DNA from: Pleodorina starrii
Lineage: Eukaryota > Chlorophyta > Chlorophyceae > Chlamydomonadales > Volvocaceae
DNA: 64,000 bases
Assembly: GCA_030267565.1 (NCBI GenBank)
Contig: BRXU01000014.1
Span: forward strand, 1,524,001-1,588,000
Direction: 5' to 3'
Shown here: piece after piece, positions 32,414-44,455 of the stretch
How positions within the stretch are numbered: position 1 is the stretch's first letter
Layout: each line of letters begins with the position of its first letter
Translations under genes and position numbers: made by a program
The notes under the pieces: model-generated
Told to the model about the DNA's origin: nothing
The model's database searches: none
The model's input: only the letters and a program-made list of their open reading frames with translations

Positions 32414-34537
32414 TCCAGCACGATGTTAAACCCATAGGATGAAGCCTGCGAGCGACGTTGCCCATAATGGAACCCGACGCGCCGAGGTCGGCCTCATCGC
32501 GCGAGAGCTCGTTCTCAGAGTACGCCAAGCCCTCGATGGCGGTCTCATCGCGCTCATTGTTTGCATATTGATTGTACTAAAGTTGTGCGGCGTCGGCGAG
32601 CGGCTACGACCGCGGCCGGCCCTGCGCGGCGTCGGCATGGCTCTCGGAAGCTCGGCCTGACCGACCACTGTGTCTTGTCGAGAAGCAGCAGCGCCTTGTC
32701 AAGATCCATGTTGACTTTATGCACAACTAGCCGGCAGCGAAACTCATTCGGGAGTGCCGACCGTGCTGAGGGACCGGTGCGCTTGTAGGTCGTACTATTT
32801 TGGAAAATAGTACGGCACGCATTCTCCAGCGCTGTTCCCGGGCACTTATCATAAAATGTAATCACATAACTGCCTGGCCTTGTATCGGTTCGTTATATGT
32901 GCCCCAGCAGCTATGGTCACTTTAGGCAGCTATTCATAGATGGACATGACCACGCAATTCTCTGAGCAAATACGCGTAGCACGGGATTGCATTCAATAAG
33001 CAGAGGACATCAAGGCCGTGCGTGATATAGCACTCTTCGGGCTCGCGCGCTATGTTGCAGATTTGAAAGTGTTGAGTGATGGCCGCCAGGCCAAGGCCCC
33101 AGCGAATGCTTCCCCGAACGCGATACTCAGCATGACACGTGGGAGCCTTGATTCCGGACACATGCGTGGCTTGAGCATAGTGCATAGGAGCAGTGCTCTG
33201 CTGCCGCTGCGCTTGTGCGGAGTTGCCCTTCGTCATGTAGTATGTTTGGCGAGAAGTTCGCAGCCTTTCGCAGTGGGAACGCGATGGAGATCGCCGACGA
33301 TACCAAGTGTATGACATAACTGAACGATTTGTCTTGAAGGAAATTAAAACTATGCTAAAATGAGGTTGTACTGGCTGTAACGGGGCGAGGGGTCAACGTT
33401 TGGTCAATTACACCCCCCCTGGCGCCGGGTTGGACTTTAACGAAAATCGGAGACACATTGCATGCTTGGAAAGTATGCACCGTCTGGAAAGTCAATCAAG
33501 GCATACGTACAAGAAGAGAGCTGCGCCGTAAACCTTGTAAACCATGCGCCGTACTTTGGCCACCCGAAAGTGATGAAAGTACGACATCAGCTTCCCGTAG
33601 CATTGTTCCCCGTTGTTTTCTCGCCTTTTCGTGTTTGTTTGGCGGTTCAGCGGTACTCATCGTCGGCGATCTCCATCGCGTTCCCACTGCGAACTTCTCG
33701 CCAAACATACTACCGGTACATGACGAAGGGCAACTCCGCACAAGCGCAGCGGCAGCAGAGCACTGCTCCTATGCACTATGCTGAAGCCAGGCATGTGTCC
33801 GGAATCAAGGCTCCCACGTGTCATGCTGAGTATCGCGTCATCATCTATCACCGCATTGACTTTCAAATCTGCAACATAGCGCGCGAGCTCGAAGAGTGCT
33901 ATATCACGCACGGCCTTGATGTCCTCTGCTTGTTTAATGCAATCCCGTGCTACGCGTATTTGCTCAGAGAATTGCGTGGTCATGTCCATTTATGAATAGC
34001 TGCCTAAGTGACCTAAGCTGCTGGGGCACATATAACGAACCGATCTAAGGCCAGGCAGTTATGTGAATACCTTTTACGATAAGTGCGCGGGAACAGCGCT
34101 GGAGAATGCGTGCCATAGCGGGAACAGCGCTGGAGAATGCGTGCCGTACTATTTTCCAAAATAGTACGACCTACAAGCGCACCGGTCCCTCACCACGGTC
34201 GGCAGCTCGGCACTCCCGAATGAGTTTCGCTGCCGGCTAGTTCTGCATAAAGTCAACATGGATCTTGGGAAGGCGCTGCTGCTTCTCGACAAGACACAGT
34301 GGTCGGTCAGGCCGAGCTTCCGAGAGCCATGCCGACGCCGCGCAGGGCCTTCCGCGGTCGTAGCCGCTCGCCGACGCCGCACAACTTTAGTATAATATGC
34401 AAACAATGAGCGCCATCGAGGGCTTGGCGTACTCTGAGAACGAGCTCTCGCGCAAAGAGGCCGACCTCGGCGCGTCGGGTTCCATTATGGGCAACGACGC
34501 TCGCAGGCTTCGTCCTAAGGGTTTTACATCGTGCTGG
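32414..34537. mobile_element. 2.1-kb fold-back element (long inverted repeat)
   Basis: Left arm 32414-33302 and right arm 33660-34537 are inverted copies of about 880 bases around a unique spacer of about 360 bases (33303-33659). The outer ends begin with CCAGCACGATGT. The arms have diverged: the left has an extra block near 33080-33115, the right a tandem duplication of about 31 bases (34087-34147). Each arm contains a short hairpin around TACTATTTT/AAAATAGTA (32795-32820 and 34143-34167). Reading toward the outer ends, both arms carry the same protein-like text (GLAYSENELSR, then EADLGASGSIMGN, residues partly substituted), suggesting a captured or formerly coding segment. No transposase and no clear target duplication. 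Class unknown; fold-back or large MITE-like DNA elements are the best comparison. Confidence 0.8.
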
Positions 34538-36289
34538 AGTGATATGACATGGGCGCGTTGACGTTACCGCCTCAAAACATAGTGTGTACGGACCTCGCGC
34601 CAACAGAGATAACGTCCCCAAAACAGCCCATGTAAATCGGGATCCGTTTGGGCCTGCCACTTTACATGTAAACGTGAGGTAAGGTAACGTGTCATGTAAA
34701 CTGGCTATAAGCCTTTGCTGCTTACACACAGCACACGTCGTTACACCGGGGCGAACCGAGTGGGAGGGAGCATACAGGGAGGCGAGCCGCGGGGGTCCAG
34801 CCAGGGCGCGCGAGTGAGTAATGGTCCCCTTGTAGCAACAGCCACGCACACTACGCATCGAATAAGGCACTCCGGGCCCAGAACATTCTGGACATTCGTG
34901 GCTCTTCCGATGACCTTGCCTCGTCGACCGGCGTACGGTGGATGCAAGACCAGCATACGCCAGCGTGTACTAAGTAATTCAGCTGTAGATATGCAACGAC
35001 CCGGGCGTAAAACCACATGTACTCGGCGATTGGCGGACCGGCGCCACGGAAAATGTTGTTGTTAACTGCCCTCGCCCTCGAGCAACTGCCTGTCGTGTGG
35101 GGCTCCCTACAGCACTACGATGAGCCCCGCACACAGGGGAACTTGTGCAGCCTCCCAAGCGACTGCCTCCGAAGGGGCCTGGCGCCCCCGCACGTTGGCG
35201 GCACGTTTGAACTGGGGCGACCGCTGGGGTACGGTAGGGGGAGGCTCGCCGGCGTGTGAGGACCACCTCTTCAAGTGCGGACCGGCCGCCAATCGCTATC
35301 CGTTGGATGCCCACAGTCCACCGGATTTTGGTTTTTCCCGGTCCTAGCAGGAAGTCTTCTGGTGCACCTCGTCACCTGTCGTCACCTCGTCAGTCAGTAG
35401 CGCCAGTGCTGAAAGCCAGCGAGCGCGTGATCTGGCTCGCCGCAGGATACGGTAAGCAGAGGAAGACCCACATCTGGAGGATTAAGCGCCCAACGGCGGC
35501 TTGCAGCTGATGCGTCCTGTGATAAAGATGACGGGTACCTGAAGCAGGAAGGGGTCTCATCGCTCTCATCACCCCTCACCTTGGCAAAGGAAGATGAGCT
35601 CGAGCGCCGCGTGTTCGCTGCTTGGCGCCCCTTAATGTGGCTGTTCCGGATCGTAGCTCTCAGTCTCTGGCCGCTTGGGCCCGCCATCCGCGGTTTAGGC
35701 TTTGGCTGCGGCAGCGTCAGGTACGGTACACTGTAAACTCTCAAAATCAAGGACCCAGCGCTGAAGCTGTGAATTGCATGAAATGGGACTAGGGGACAAG
35801 GGGACTAGGGGAGGCTGCAAGTTTCAGTCAGTTAGTGGCCGTTACCGTTGACACACTGGCGGCAAATCATTTGCCGCAAATGATGCACGATCGCTTTGCA
35901 CAAGGCAAAGCTGTCCAGCTCTTTGCACTTTTAAATTATACTTCGGATTGTTTTATCAAATAATGCGATGGCCTTCTTTCGGGAACATGAAGCTGAGCTT
36001 TGGCGGCAAACCAAGGCAGCGGCAAACGAAGCCTAAGCCGCCTACTGCATAGAAGCGAACAGCCGTCCTGGCAACTTGTGACGATCAGTAAATCAAGATA
36101 ATCTGGTACGCTTGCGTTTCCCTTTGCAAAGTTGGCAACGTCAGTGTTACGTAGCGGCCTCCAAGGCGTTGGAAGCCAGCCCACCAGCCTGGTGTCCCAT
36201 TTATTTATTGGGTCCCATGATTAAGATGTGCTCTTGAAGTTGCTTGCTGCGCATTCCTTTTCGCTGCAACGTCATGTCAACAGGAGGAA
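34538..36289. other. Intergenic: fold-back element to MYND2
   Basis: Mixed sequence with no confident gene. A 68-residue frame at about 35053-35259 opens hydrophobic (MLLLTALALEQLPVVWGSL) but has no relative and no supporting structure. A perfect 19-base palindrome (GCGGCAAATCATTTGCCGC) lies at 35859-35877, about 410 bases before the MYND2 start. The final few hundred AT-rich bases are the likely MYND2 promoter and 5' UTR. Confidence 0.4.
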
Positions 36290-39200
36290 ATGCGTAAAGG
36301 AGCGCCAGCCCGCCGCCAAACAGACAAGGCTAGGGACGGATGCAAGCTTCGGCATGGCCGTGGAGACCCTGAAAAGCTCAGGATTGCCGCAGCAGGGATC
36401 TCACCCCGCGACAAGGACTTCTGCCTGTCGTTTCTGCGAATTCTGGGCGCCCAGCTGCTGAAATTTGGTCGCAAGCGCTCCGAAGCTCCTCTTCTGGACG
36501 CCGAGGATCTCGAGCTGCTGTTGGCGGCGGCAGCCGAGCTGCGGAAGCGCACCTTCCCGGACAGCCTGTGGGCGGCCGTGGGCGAAACCCACCTCGCCGG
36601 CCTGCTCGCCGTTTACTCCCTAGCGCTCCGGCGCTCCGCAAACGCTAACGCCTCGGACACAGGCCCGGGCGCCAGCACCCCCGCCGCCGAGCGCGAGGCG
36701 TATGCAGGCTTGCGCGCCGCGCTGGCGCCGCACTTCTTGCCTGCAGACGGGCTCCCAGGCGCCAAGCCCCCGATCCGCGCCTTCCTGTCCAAGCACGCCG
36801 CCGAGATTGCCGAGGCGCTGCTGCGCGCGCAGCCGGCCTGCTGCTACGCCGTCCTGCTAGCGCAATCCGCATCGGAGCTGGCCACGCAAGCCAAGACGAC
36901 GCACCAGGCGGAGACCGGCGGCGGTGCTCATCCGCCCGAAACCGCCGAGATGCGGACGGCCGGCTCGGCCGTCTCGCCGTCCCCCATGCAGTCGGCCGCG
37001 GCCTCGACAGACTCGGCCGCGGTGGCCTCAGCCGCGGCGACCAAGGCTCGGGAGAAGGCGGGGCTGCTGCTCGAGGAGACGTGCGTCTTTCTGCAGGTGC
37101 TCCGCAGCCTGCTGACGTACGGCGGTAGCGACAGCGGCAACGGCAAAAGCAACGGCGTGCGGCTGCAGGAGGAACTCGACGACAGCGGCTTGTTGGAGCA
37201 CTGGGCCCGCGCGTTCCTGCTGCTGCAGCAGCCTCCTCCGCCTCGTGTGGCGTCCTCCCGCTGCTGCCGGGACGAGCAACAACAGCTGGCCGCGGCGAGG
37301 CTCCTGTGCCGGCTCGCCTCTGTAATGGAATCTCTCGCGTGTCACAAGCCTAGCTACACCCCGAGCATCACCCGGGGCAGCGACAACATGGTCGTCAACT
37401 TCAGTCTGTCGTACTTGCTGGCATCGCATGTGGTACGGCTGGCGGCTGCGCTGGACGGCGGCTCCACGTACGGCATGCCGGCGGCGGGGCAGCTGGCGCC
37501 GCTGGTCGGCGCGGCGACACAGCCGCAGCAGCAGCGGCCGCCGCTGCCGCTGCACTCGCCGACCCCCTACTTGGATACCCGGATTGCGGCATGGGCCCTG
37601 CGCACTTGGCAGGGGTGTTACGAGCTGCGAGTGCTGTCAGCGTATGCGAAGGGCAAGCCCGGCTTGTCCGGGTCCCTGCGCCGGGCGTGTCTCCGCGAGT
37701 TGGAGGAGCAGCGGCCGCAGTTGGCCGTCGAGCAGGCCAAGTTCGAGGCGGCGAACACGAAGACTTTGAAAGCGGGGGCGTCGTTTTCCTTGGAGTTTCA
37801 AAGAGAGAGGGTTCAGCGGCTGGAGAGGATCCTGGCGGCGACTGCCGTACTGCCATGCAACGTGGCGGTGGCGCTGGACGTGTCGATGCGTCTGGCGGCG
37901 TGCGCGCGCGACGCGGCGGCGGTGACCGGCCCGCAAGACGCGACGGCGCCAGCAGCGACGGCGGCGGCGGCGGACAGCGGTGCCGCGGGAGGCCGCGGTG
38001 ATGGGGCTGCTGCTGCTGATAATGAGGAGCTGCGGCCGCCGCGGGCGTCGCTGCGGCCGCGGGTGCCGCCCCACCAGGCCGTCCCGCTGGGGACCCACGC
38101 GCTCGGTGTGGCGCGGTTGACACTGTGGGATGTGGGTGACGCGACGGAGGCGAAGACGCCACTGCCGCGGCTGCAGCAGCTGGGCCAATGGTGGGGCGCG
38201 GCCGCGGACTTTGTTCGAGTTGCGGCGCGCCGGGATGCCGAGGCGGACGCCAAGGTTGGCGTTGAAGTACGCGGCGGCGGCGGCGGCGCTGGAGGTGGTG
38301 GAGGCGTGTGGGAGTATGGGGACCTTTTGGAGCTCCTGGATGTGCGGGTGGACGCAGGTGGGTGGCGCTGGTGAGCTTGTGAGCCTAGTTGCTAGTGATT
38401 GCGACTCCGTAGAGTGCTTCCGTAGTTCGCGGTGAGTGGCTCGGACCGCTTGGTCGGGTGTTTGCTTCGCTTCCCCGACAACATTGGGGCGGCTCGGAGC
38501 GGAACACCAACTTGGGGCCCCGAGTGGAGAAGAGCCTCGTCATATTGGGGCCGCAAAGACGACTGTGACGACGACGGTGGCTTGAAACCCTAAAACCCTT
38601 AAAAAAATACCCTGAAACCCCTACGAACAAACATGAAGCCAAGCTTCTGCTGGGGCCATCTAGCGTGCCGCCGCCGCAGCCGTCGCATCCCACGGGGCGC
38701 CGCGATGGGGCTGTACCCTTTGACGGCGTCGTCTCTCCCGGTGCTCTCGACCGGCGTCGTCATACCGTATCTTGCGGCGCCTGCAGCCCAGACACGCGCC
38801 CGCCTGCCCTTGTTGTCCGCAGAGCTGTCGGAGGAGCCGGCGGCCGATGTCGCGGCTGCCATCCGGGTCGGCTATCCGCAGTTGGTGGAGTTGCTGCTTC
38901 GGCGATCCGCCAGTGCTCAGGTGACTGACTGGGCGCGAGGGTGGGCGTCTGGGCGTTGGTGACCTTGCGTGGGCCGTGGGGTCGGTAAGGAGGAGGAGGA
39001 GGAAGCGCGGCCAAGGATGAGGGTGCGTGTTTGAGAGTCTTGATCTTGCGAGTCTTGATCTCCTGCATCAAACGAGCTCAGCAACAGACCAGCCGGAGCG
39101 CCAACAGGAACTCCAAACGCCTCGGCTTGTCGGGCAGACCTCCTCGCCCCCTCCCGGCTACCCTCCCAACGCCCTCTTCCGTATTGCGCCATTCCGCTTC

Positions 39201-41129
39201 CCGTCCGCTTCCCGTCCGCCTCCTTCCGCTACCTACCTACCTACCTACCTACCTCCGTACCCCTTGTCGTACGCCATGCAGGAGACGATCTGGATCCCAG
39301 GCTCTTGCCACCTCAGCGCCGAATGGGCCGAGTTCCTCACCTTTGGGCCGCCGGCGGAGATGGCCTCCCTCCTCTCCACGCTCGCCAAGGTCGTGCGCAG
39401 GGCCGCACTCGAGATGCGCCTCCGAACCCACTTTGATTGGGTGCGTCGCATGATCTGCAGCGGCTCGACGGACCCTGACCAGAAGTACAAGTACTGCGTG
39501 GCGGCGGTCATTCGGCTACCCACACCTGAGACCTGCCAGGAGCTGCTGCTGGAGGGGTGGAAGGCGGGATTGAACTTGAGGACGACCGGGTTACGGAAGG
39601 CGACAGCCCCGGCTGCGGCGGTTCCGGTGGTGGCGGCGGCGGCGGTGCCGGCGGTGCCGGCGGCAGACGAGGATAAGGACAAGGGCTTGAAGCGCGCCGA
39701 CGCGGACGTGGCAGCTCCCGTGCCCAGTCCCGGTCCGGGCAACAACACCAGCAAGCCTGGCCTGACCTGGCTCCCTCCCAGGCCAGACCGCGTGCCTGGC
39801 CTCGTGCCTGGCCTGGCACGGAGCCTGGAGCCGTGCACGGCAGCGGCCGTCACGAGCACCTCTGCGGCAGGCCTGGGCCCGGGCGAGGCCACGGGCCCTT
39901 CGGGATCTTGCACCAGCGCCGGCGCGGGTCCGGGCCCAGGCCCCGGCGCGAGCGCCGGCGCGGGTCCGGGTCCAGGCCCCGGCGCGAGCGCGGGCCCGGG
40001 TGCGGCCACCGGCTCCCACCACGACCGCGACGACATCCCACGTGGGGCCCGGCGTTTGGGTCGGCGGCTGGGGCTGGGCTTGTCGCACATGGCCGTGCGC
40101 CTCTTGCCGGAGATGTCCCTCCTGCTAGAGGAGCTGGCCAAGGGCTGGGTGTTCAACGACCCGAAGCATTTGCTCACGGACACCCAGGGTGTCGGCTGGG
40201 TGCTGGCCTGGGTGCCGATTGTGGCGGCGGCAGCCGCCAACGCCGCCGCGGCAGCGGCGGCGGAGGCACCTGCCGCCACCGCCGCGGCAGCGGCGGCGGA
40301 CTGGGAGCGGCTGCTGTGGCAGGACATGCGCCTGCCGGCGCTGCTTTTGGATTTGGCTCCGCGCCTGCTGGTGGCCGCGGATGAGGACATGCTGGAGGAG
40401 GCCATGCTGTGCCAGTACTGGCCGGAAGCGCTACGGGCGCTGGCGTACTTGTGGCCGCGTCGGATGGTGGCGGAGCTGGTGTCGTATGTGGCGCGGCAGC
40501 ACGGCGGCGCCACGGCGCCGGAGGGCGGCGGCGCCGCGGCGGCGGGAGGCGCGGCGAGGGCTGCAGGGGCGGGTGCGGCTCGGAGGAGGATCCTGGCGCT
40601 CTTCCGGGAGCATTTGGGCAGTGAGGCCGGTGACATGGAGGACCCGCATCTGCTGGCGAGGTTGGAGGCGATCTTTTGCGGCCGGAGTCGCGGCATGGAG
40701 AAGGAGGTCATGCGGGTGGCGGCGATGGCGATGGGTGTGCTTGAGCGAGAGCAGGACGGCGGGGATAAGGCGGGAGAGGAAGAGGACGACAGCGAGGAGT
40801 ATGACGACGACGACGACGACAGCGAGGATGATGATGAGGAGGAGGAGGAGGAGGATGGTGGCGGCGATCGCGAGGGTGCTCTGCCGAGTGATTATCGGGT
40901 CTTGCTCGTGGCTGCGGCGATGCTGGTGCCGCCGGGCGAGGTGCGCGCCGCGCTGCCCACCTGCTCGAACCCGGCCTGTACAAACCTGCAGCGGGACAGC
41001 GAGGCGGGGCTGCAGCTGGCAGCCTGCGGCGGCCGCTGCGGCGGTGCTGCGCGGTACTGCAGCCGCGAGTGCCAGACGGCTCACTGGAAGGCGGGCCACA
41101 AGAAGGAGTGCGGCAAGGGGTCGGGATGA
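36290..41129 (+). CDS. Large MYND zinc-finger protein (MYND2)
   Basis: Three exons: 36290-38357, 38787-38920 and 39282-41129, giving 1349 residues. A second acceptor for exon 2 (exon start 38823) also keeps frame and gives 1337. The C-terminus is a MYND finger: CSNPACTNL, then CGGRCGGAARYC, then CQTAHWKAGHKKEC. The rest is a long helical, Leu/Ala-rich protein. A Gly/Pro/Ala spacer follows residues about 900-950 and an acidic run (poly-Asp/Glu) precedes the finger. It is the paralogue of the protein at 21229-25712: same N-terminal helices, same phase-1 intron, same finger, but with one extra intron. The extra intron's acceptor at 39280-39281 follows a CTAC microsatellite. ATG 36290 is in frame and its first helices align with the paralogue. 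Role unknown; MYND fingers bind proline-rich partners. Confidence 0.85.
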
Positions 41130-41937
41130 GGCGCGACGGGGGCGGGGCTGCTGCCGGGGGGTGCATGGGTGAGGAAGAGGGACCACAGGGAAGCGTGGTA
41201 ACCGGGGCGCGGGGGGAGGGGCGGGGGCGGCGGTGAGGCCGTAGCAGGTTGATGTATGGAAGATACAGGAGAGAAAAACTGCGCATTCGGTTAGGCTTTT
41301 AGTGGGCATATCGAGTGGCGCAGGTTGTTGTGGTTGTGTTGTTACAGAGTGGCTGGGGCTTCAGGGCCCATCAAACCCTGCGGGCTTGGAGCCCTTCCTT
41401 ATCCGCAAAGGAGAGCAGGCAGGCAGGTGTAGTGCAGTAAGGTTGCAGGGTCGGTTTGGCTGGGTGGCTGTACTGCTGTACGGGATGGGTTTACATGTTT
41501 ACGGGGCTCGCATGGTACCCGGAGTGGAGCCGGTGACCGTATCGGCGTGCGTGCAGGCGGTGCTGTGGATGGCGCCTGATGGCTCGGCAGGGCTGCATGC
41601 CTGGGCGCAGTTTGGCGGACGCCAGCCGTTGGTAGTCTTGGCACACACAGAGTTGCTTATACAGGCACACTCGGCGTCAACACAGGCAAGGTATCATTAC
41701 ATACAAGGCTCGCGCAAGTTCTTTGCGTGCTAGTGTTTGCGTACAGCCAGCCTGCCTGCCTGCCACGAGGACCACCTGACACGTGAGTCCACTACAAGCA
41801 ACAACCAAATAGAATGTAGACCGGCCACTTTCGGGGCCCCCCATGTAAGGGAAGAGAAAAGACGTTGCTGCGGCGGCGGCGGCGGTAGCGGCAGCGGCGG
41901 CATCACACACTGGCCTCTGCCCCCCTTCCTCACATCC
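41130..41937. other. Convergent 3' UTRs of MYND2 and the GT49 gene
   Basis: The two genes end toward each other here. TTACA at 41697-41701 is a TGTAA poly(A) signal on the minus strand, about 240 bases after the GT49 stop. No TGTAA is visible for MYND2. A 143-residue plus-strand frame (41302-41733) has no relative and overlaps the minus-strand signal. Confidence 0.55.
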
Positions 41938-44455
41938 TCACGACCTTGCTGTCGTCACACTACCGCTCGGGCCCGGCGGCGCCCCCACCGCGCTCGCCGG
42001 CGGCGGCACGTAACGGTAGCCGTACTTATCGTACATCTCCTGCTTGAAAGTTTCGTACAGCTGCTCCACGCGCGCGCGCTGCTGCGGGTCGGCGGCGGTG
42101 CCGAAGGCCGCGCGGTACGACACCGACCGGGCGTGCGGCACCGTCACGCAAAAATGCCCAACGAGGAGCTGCGGGGCAGGGTGCGGCGGGGCAAGTGCGG
42201 GGCGGACACACGGGTTTGGTGCTCCGTTTGTGTGTGAACTGTGAAGTCCGGACAGGGTGAGAAAAACGATACCGCAGCGGAGGGAGGACGTAAGCGACCG
42301 AGAACCCATCAACGGACGGGGTGAGCACCCACCCACCCACCCACCAGGACCCACCCACCCGCACCCACCCGGAACTCGAAGCCAGCCGCGGCCATGTGAT
42401 ACGCGTGCTGGACCTTATTTAGGCCGTAGCCCCGAAACCGCTCGTCGTACATCGGCACCTGGAGGGACGGCGAGGAGGCGGCAGCAGCGCAGCACACGCG
42501 TGTAAGTCGACGGACAAAGGGAAGGCCGGGCCGGGGCAGGGCAGGGTAGGTAGCACGGAGGCAGACACCGCAGTCGCCACACCGGAGCTCCAACAGATAT
42601 AACGTAATGGGCAGCGCAATGGCAACATTAAGCTATGAACGGAGGCAGAGCGCGTGTCGAATGGTCTCGTAGGACGAACTCGCAGGTCGCAGCCAGCGGT
42701 GTTGCCTCTTGTGGCGCCTGTCCAGATGAGGCCACCGGATGTGCAGGAGGTCGGTGGGCCTCGTCGCAACCCATCCAGAGCACCGGGCGCAACCCTTTAC
42801 CTCGGCACCACTTCATCAACCACGACCCGTACCTGATCCCGCCGTGCAATGCCGTACGGTTCGAAGTACTCGTGGTACGGCACCGTGATCCACCGGGGGT
42901 CCACTGCCACCGCCTCAGCGCCGCCACCGCCACCGCCATCGCCGTCACAGCACCCGCCGCCGTCGACGTCACTACCGGTATGCCTTCCAAGCGAAGCCGT
43001 CCACCACGCCTCGTAGTCAATCGAGGGCACCGGCTGCGGATAACGCCCGCAATGGAAGGGACGCAGCAACGTCCCTGCGCCGCTGATTTCGCCCCCATCA
43101 CCACCGCCATCACCACCGCCGCTACCGCTCCTGCTGCTGCTGCTATTGCTGCTCCCCCTGCTGCTGGCAACCCCGCAAGCTGCAAATTGCTCCAGCGTTC
43201 GCGGCACCCGAGCAACCTGGTCATCCGGCACCTCCGGGGCCGCCGCCGCTGCCGCCGCCGCCGCTGACGATGCCGCCGCTGACGGCGAGGCGGCGTCTCC
43301 GGCCGCTGGGACGCCGCCGAGGACGAGCTCGAATGCCGGAACCACCCACATCACCGGCCGAGGGTGCGAGACTGACAGCTCCAGCAAGCTGCCGCCGGCG
43401 GCGGCGGTGGCGCCGCCGCCAACGCCGCCAACGCCGCCGACGGCGGCAGCGGCATCGCCGCCGCTGCTACCAGCGCCAGCCTTCCTGTTGGTGCCATAGT
43501 CGATGCCGTCATTGCGACTGTCGCGCGACGACGATGACGACGGCGTCGGTGTTGACGGCGGGTCAGCTGCAGTGTCCATCGGCTGCATAACCAGCAGCGC
43601 CTCCCTCAGGCCGCTGCTGGGTATGAAGTCGCCGTCCACCAACCACACGTGGCTACTGCTCGCCGCCGCCAGCGCGGCGTTGCGCAGCGCGTTGATCGGG
43701 TACAGGCACGACTCCCCGTCGTACGACAGCCCGTCGCTGCCGCCACCGCCCACTGCCCCTGGCGGCGACGGCGGCGGCGGCGGTTGCGGTACGACAACGC
43801 CTGGCAGCACCAGCGCGCCCTCACGCGCAAGGCACTGCGCGTGGACCAGCGAGACCGTCAGCCGCGGCGGCGGCGGCGGCGGCGGCGGCGCCGCCGCCGC
43901 GGCCGTACCATTGCGGCCTCCGGCTGCGGCGGCCGCCGCCGCCAGCTGCGTCCGCAGAGCTTGTACCCGTTCCTCTAGGTACTTCAGGTAGGCGGAGGCC
44001 AGAGGGTGGTGTGGGGGGCAGGGAATGTACACTGCGACTGATACGGGGCCGCCCCAGGCGAGGGCCTGTTGGGCGAAACGGGGCCACCGGTCCAGACTGA
44101 CCTGGGTGACCAGCTCGATGTCACGCAAGCCGCCGGAGGCGGGTGCGGGGGGTGCGGCGGGGGAGCACGAGGAGGCGCTGTCACTGAGGCAGGCGACGGC
44201 GATGCCGATGCGGGCGGGAGGCGCGTGGTGGCGAGGGAAGTGTGGTTGGCGTGGAGGAGGGGACAGGGGGGAGGAGTACGAGGAGGCGGGGGTGGAGGGG
44301 ATGGGGAGGTGGGCGTTGGAGGGGCGGAGGGCAGCGTGGGAGGTTGCGCGGGAGGACGCGGCGGGCCCGAGGTGGGGGCTGGGGGGGCTCAGGGCGGTGA
44401 GGCTGGCTGGGCGGGTGGAGTGGGCGGTGTGGCCGTCGCGCAAAGGAGCCCGCAT
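41938..44455 (-). CDS. GT49-family glycosyltransferase (LARGE C-domain / B4GAT1 type)
   Basis: Three exons: 44455-42833, 42458-42369, 42168-41938, closing in frame to 647 residues. Family landmarks: IELVTQVSLDRWPRF and SVAVYIP at the start of the fold; YPINALRNAAL followed by VWLVDGDFIPS with the metal-binding DGD at residues 274-276; VPAFE; and at the end VPMYDERFRGYGLNK with QHAYHMAAAGFEF, then the LLVGHFCVTVPH strand. Animal relatives add GlcA or Xyl-GlcA repeats to dystroglycan; algal members probably act on wall or flagellar glycoproteins in the Golgi (inference). Ala/Gly/Pro runs interrupt the domain, as is usual in this genome. The first 80 residues are Ser/Pro-rich with no membrane anchor in frame, although type II enzymes normally have one, so a 5' exon may be missing. 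A stop codon lies two codons before ATG 44455. Confidence 0.82.

Noticed and set aside
35053..35259. 68-residue frame with hydrophobic start
   Set aside because: No relative, poor start context and no splice or poly(A) support; kept only as a note in the intergenic entry.
38582..38625. CCCTAAAACCC telomere-like word in the MYND2 intron
   Set aside because: Barely more than one unit; too short to call an interstitial telomere.
39245..40711. 488-residue minus-strand frame
   Set aside because: Antisense shadow of MYND2 exon 3; the sense strand carries the MYND protein with an intact finger.
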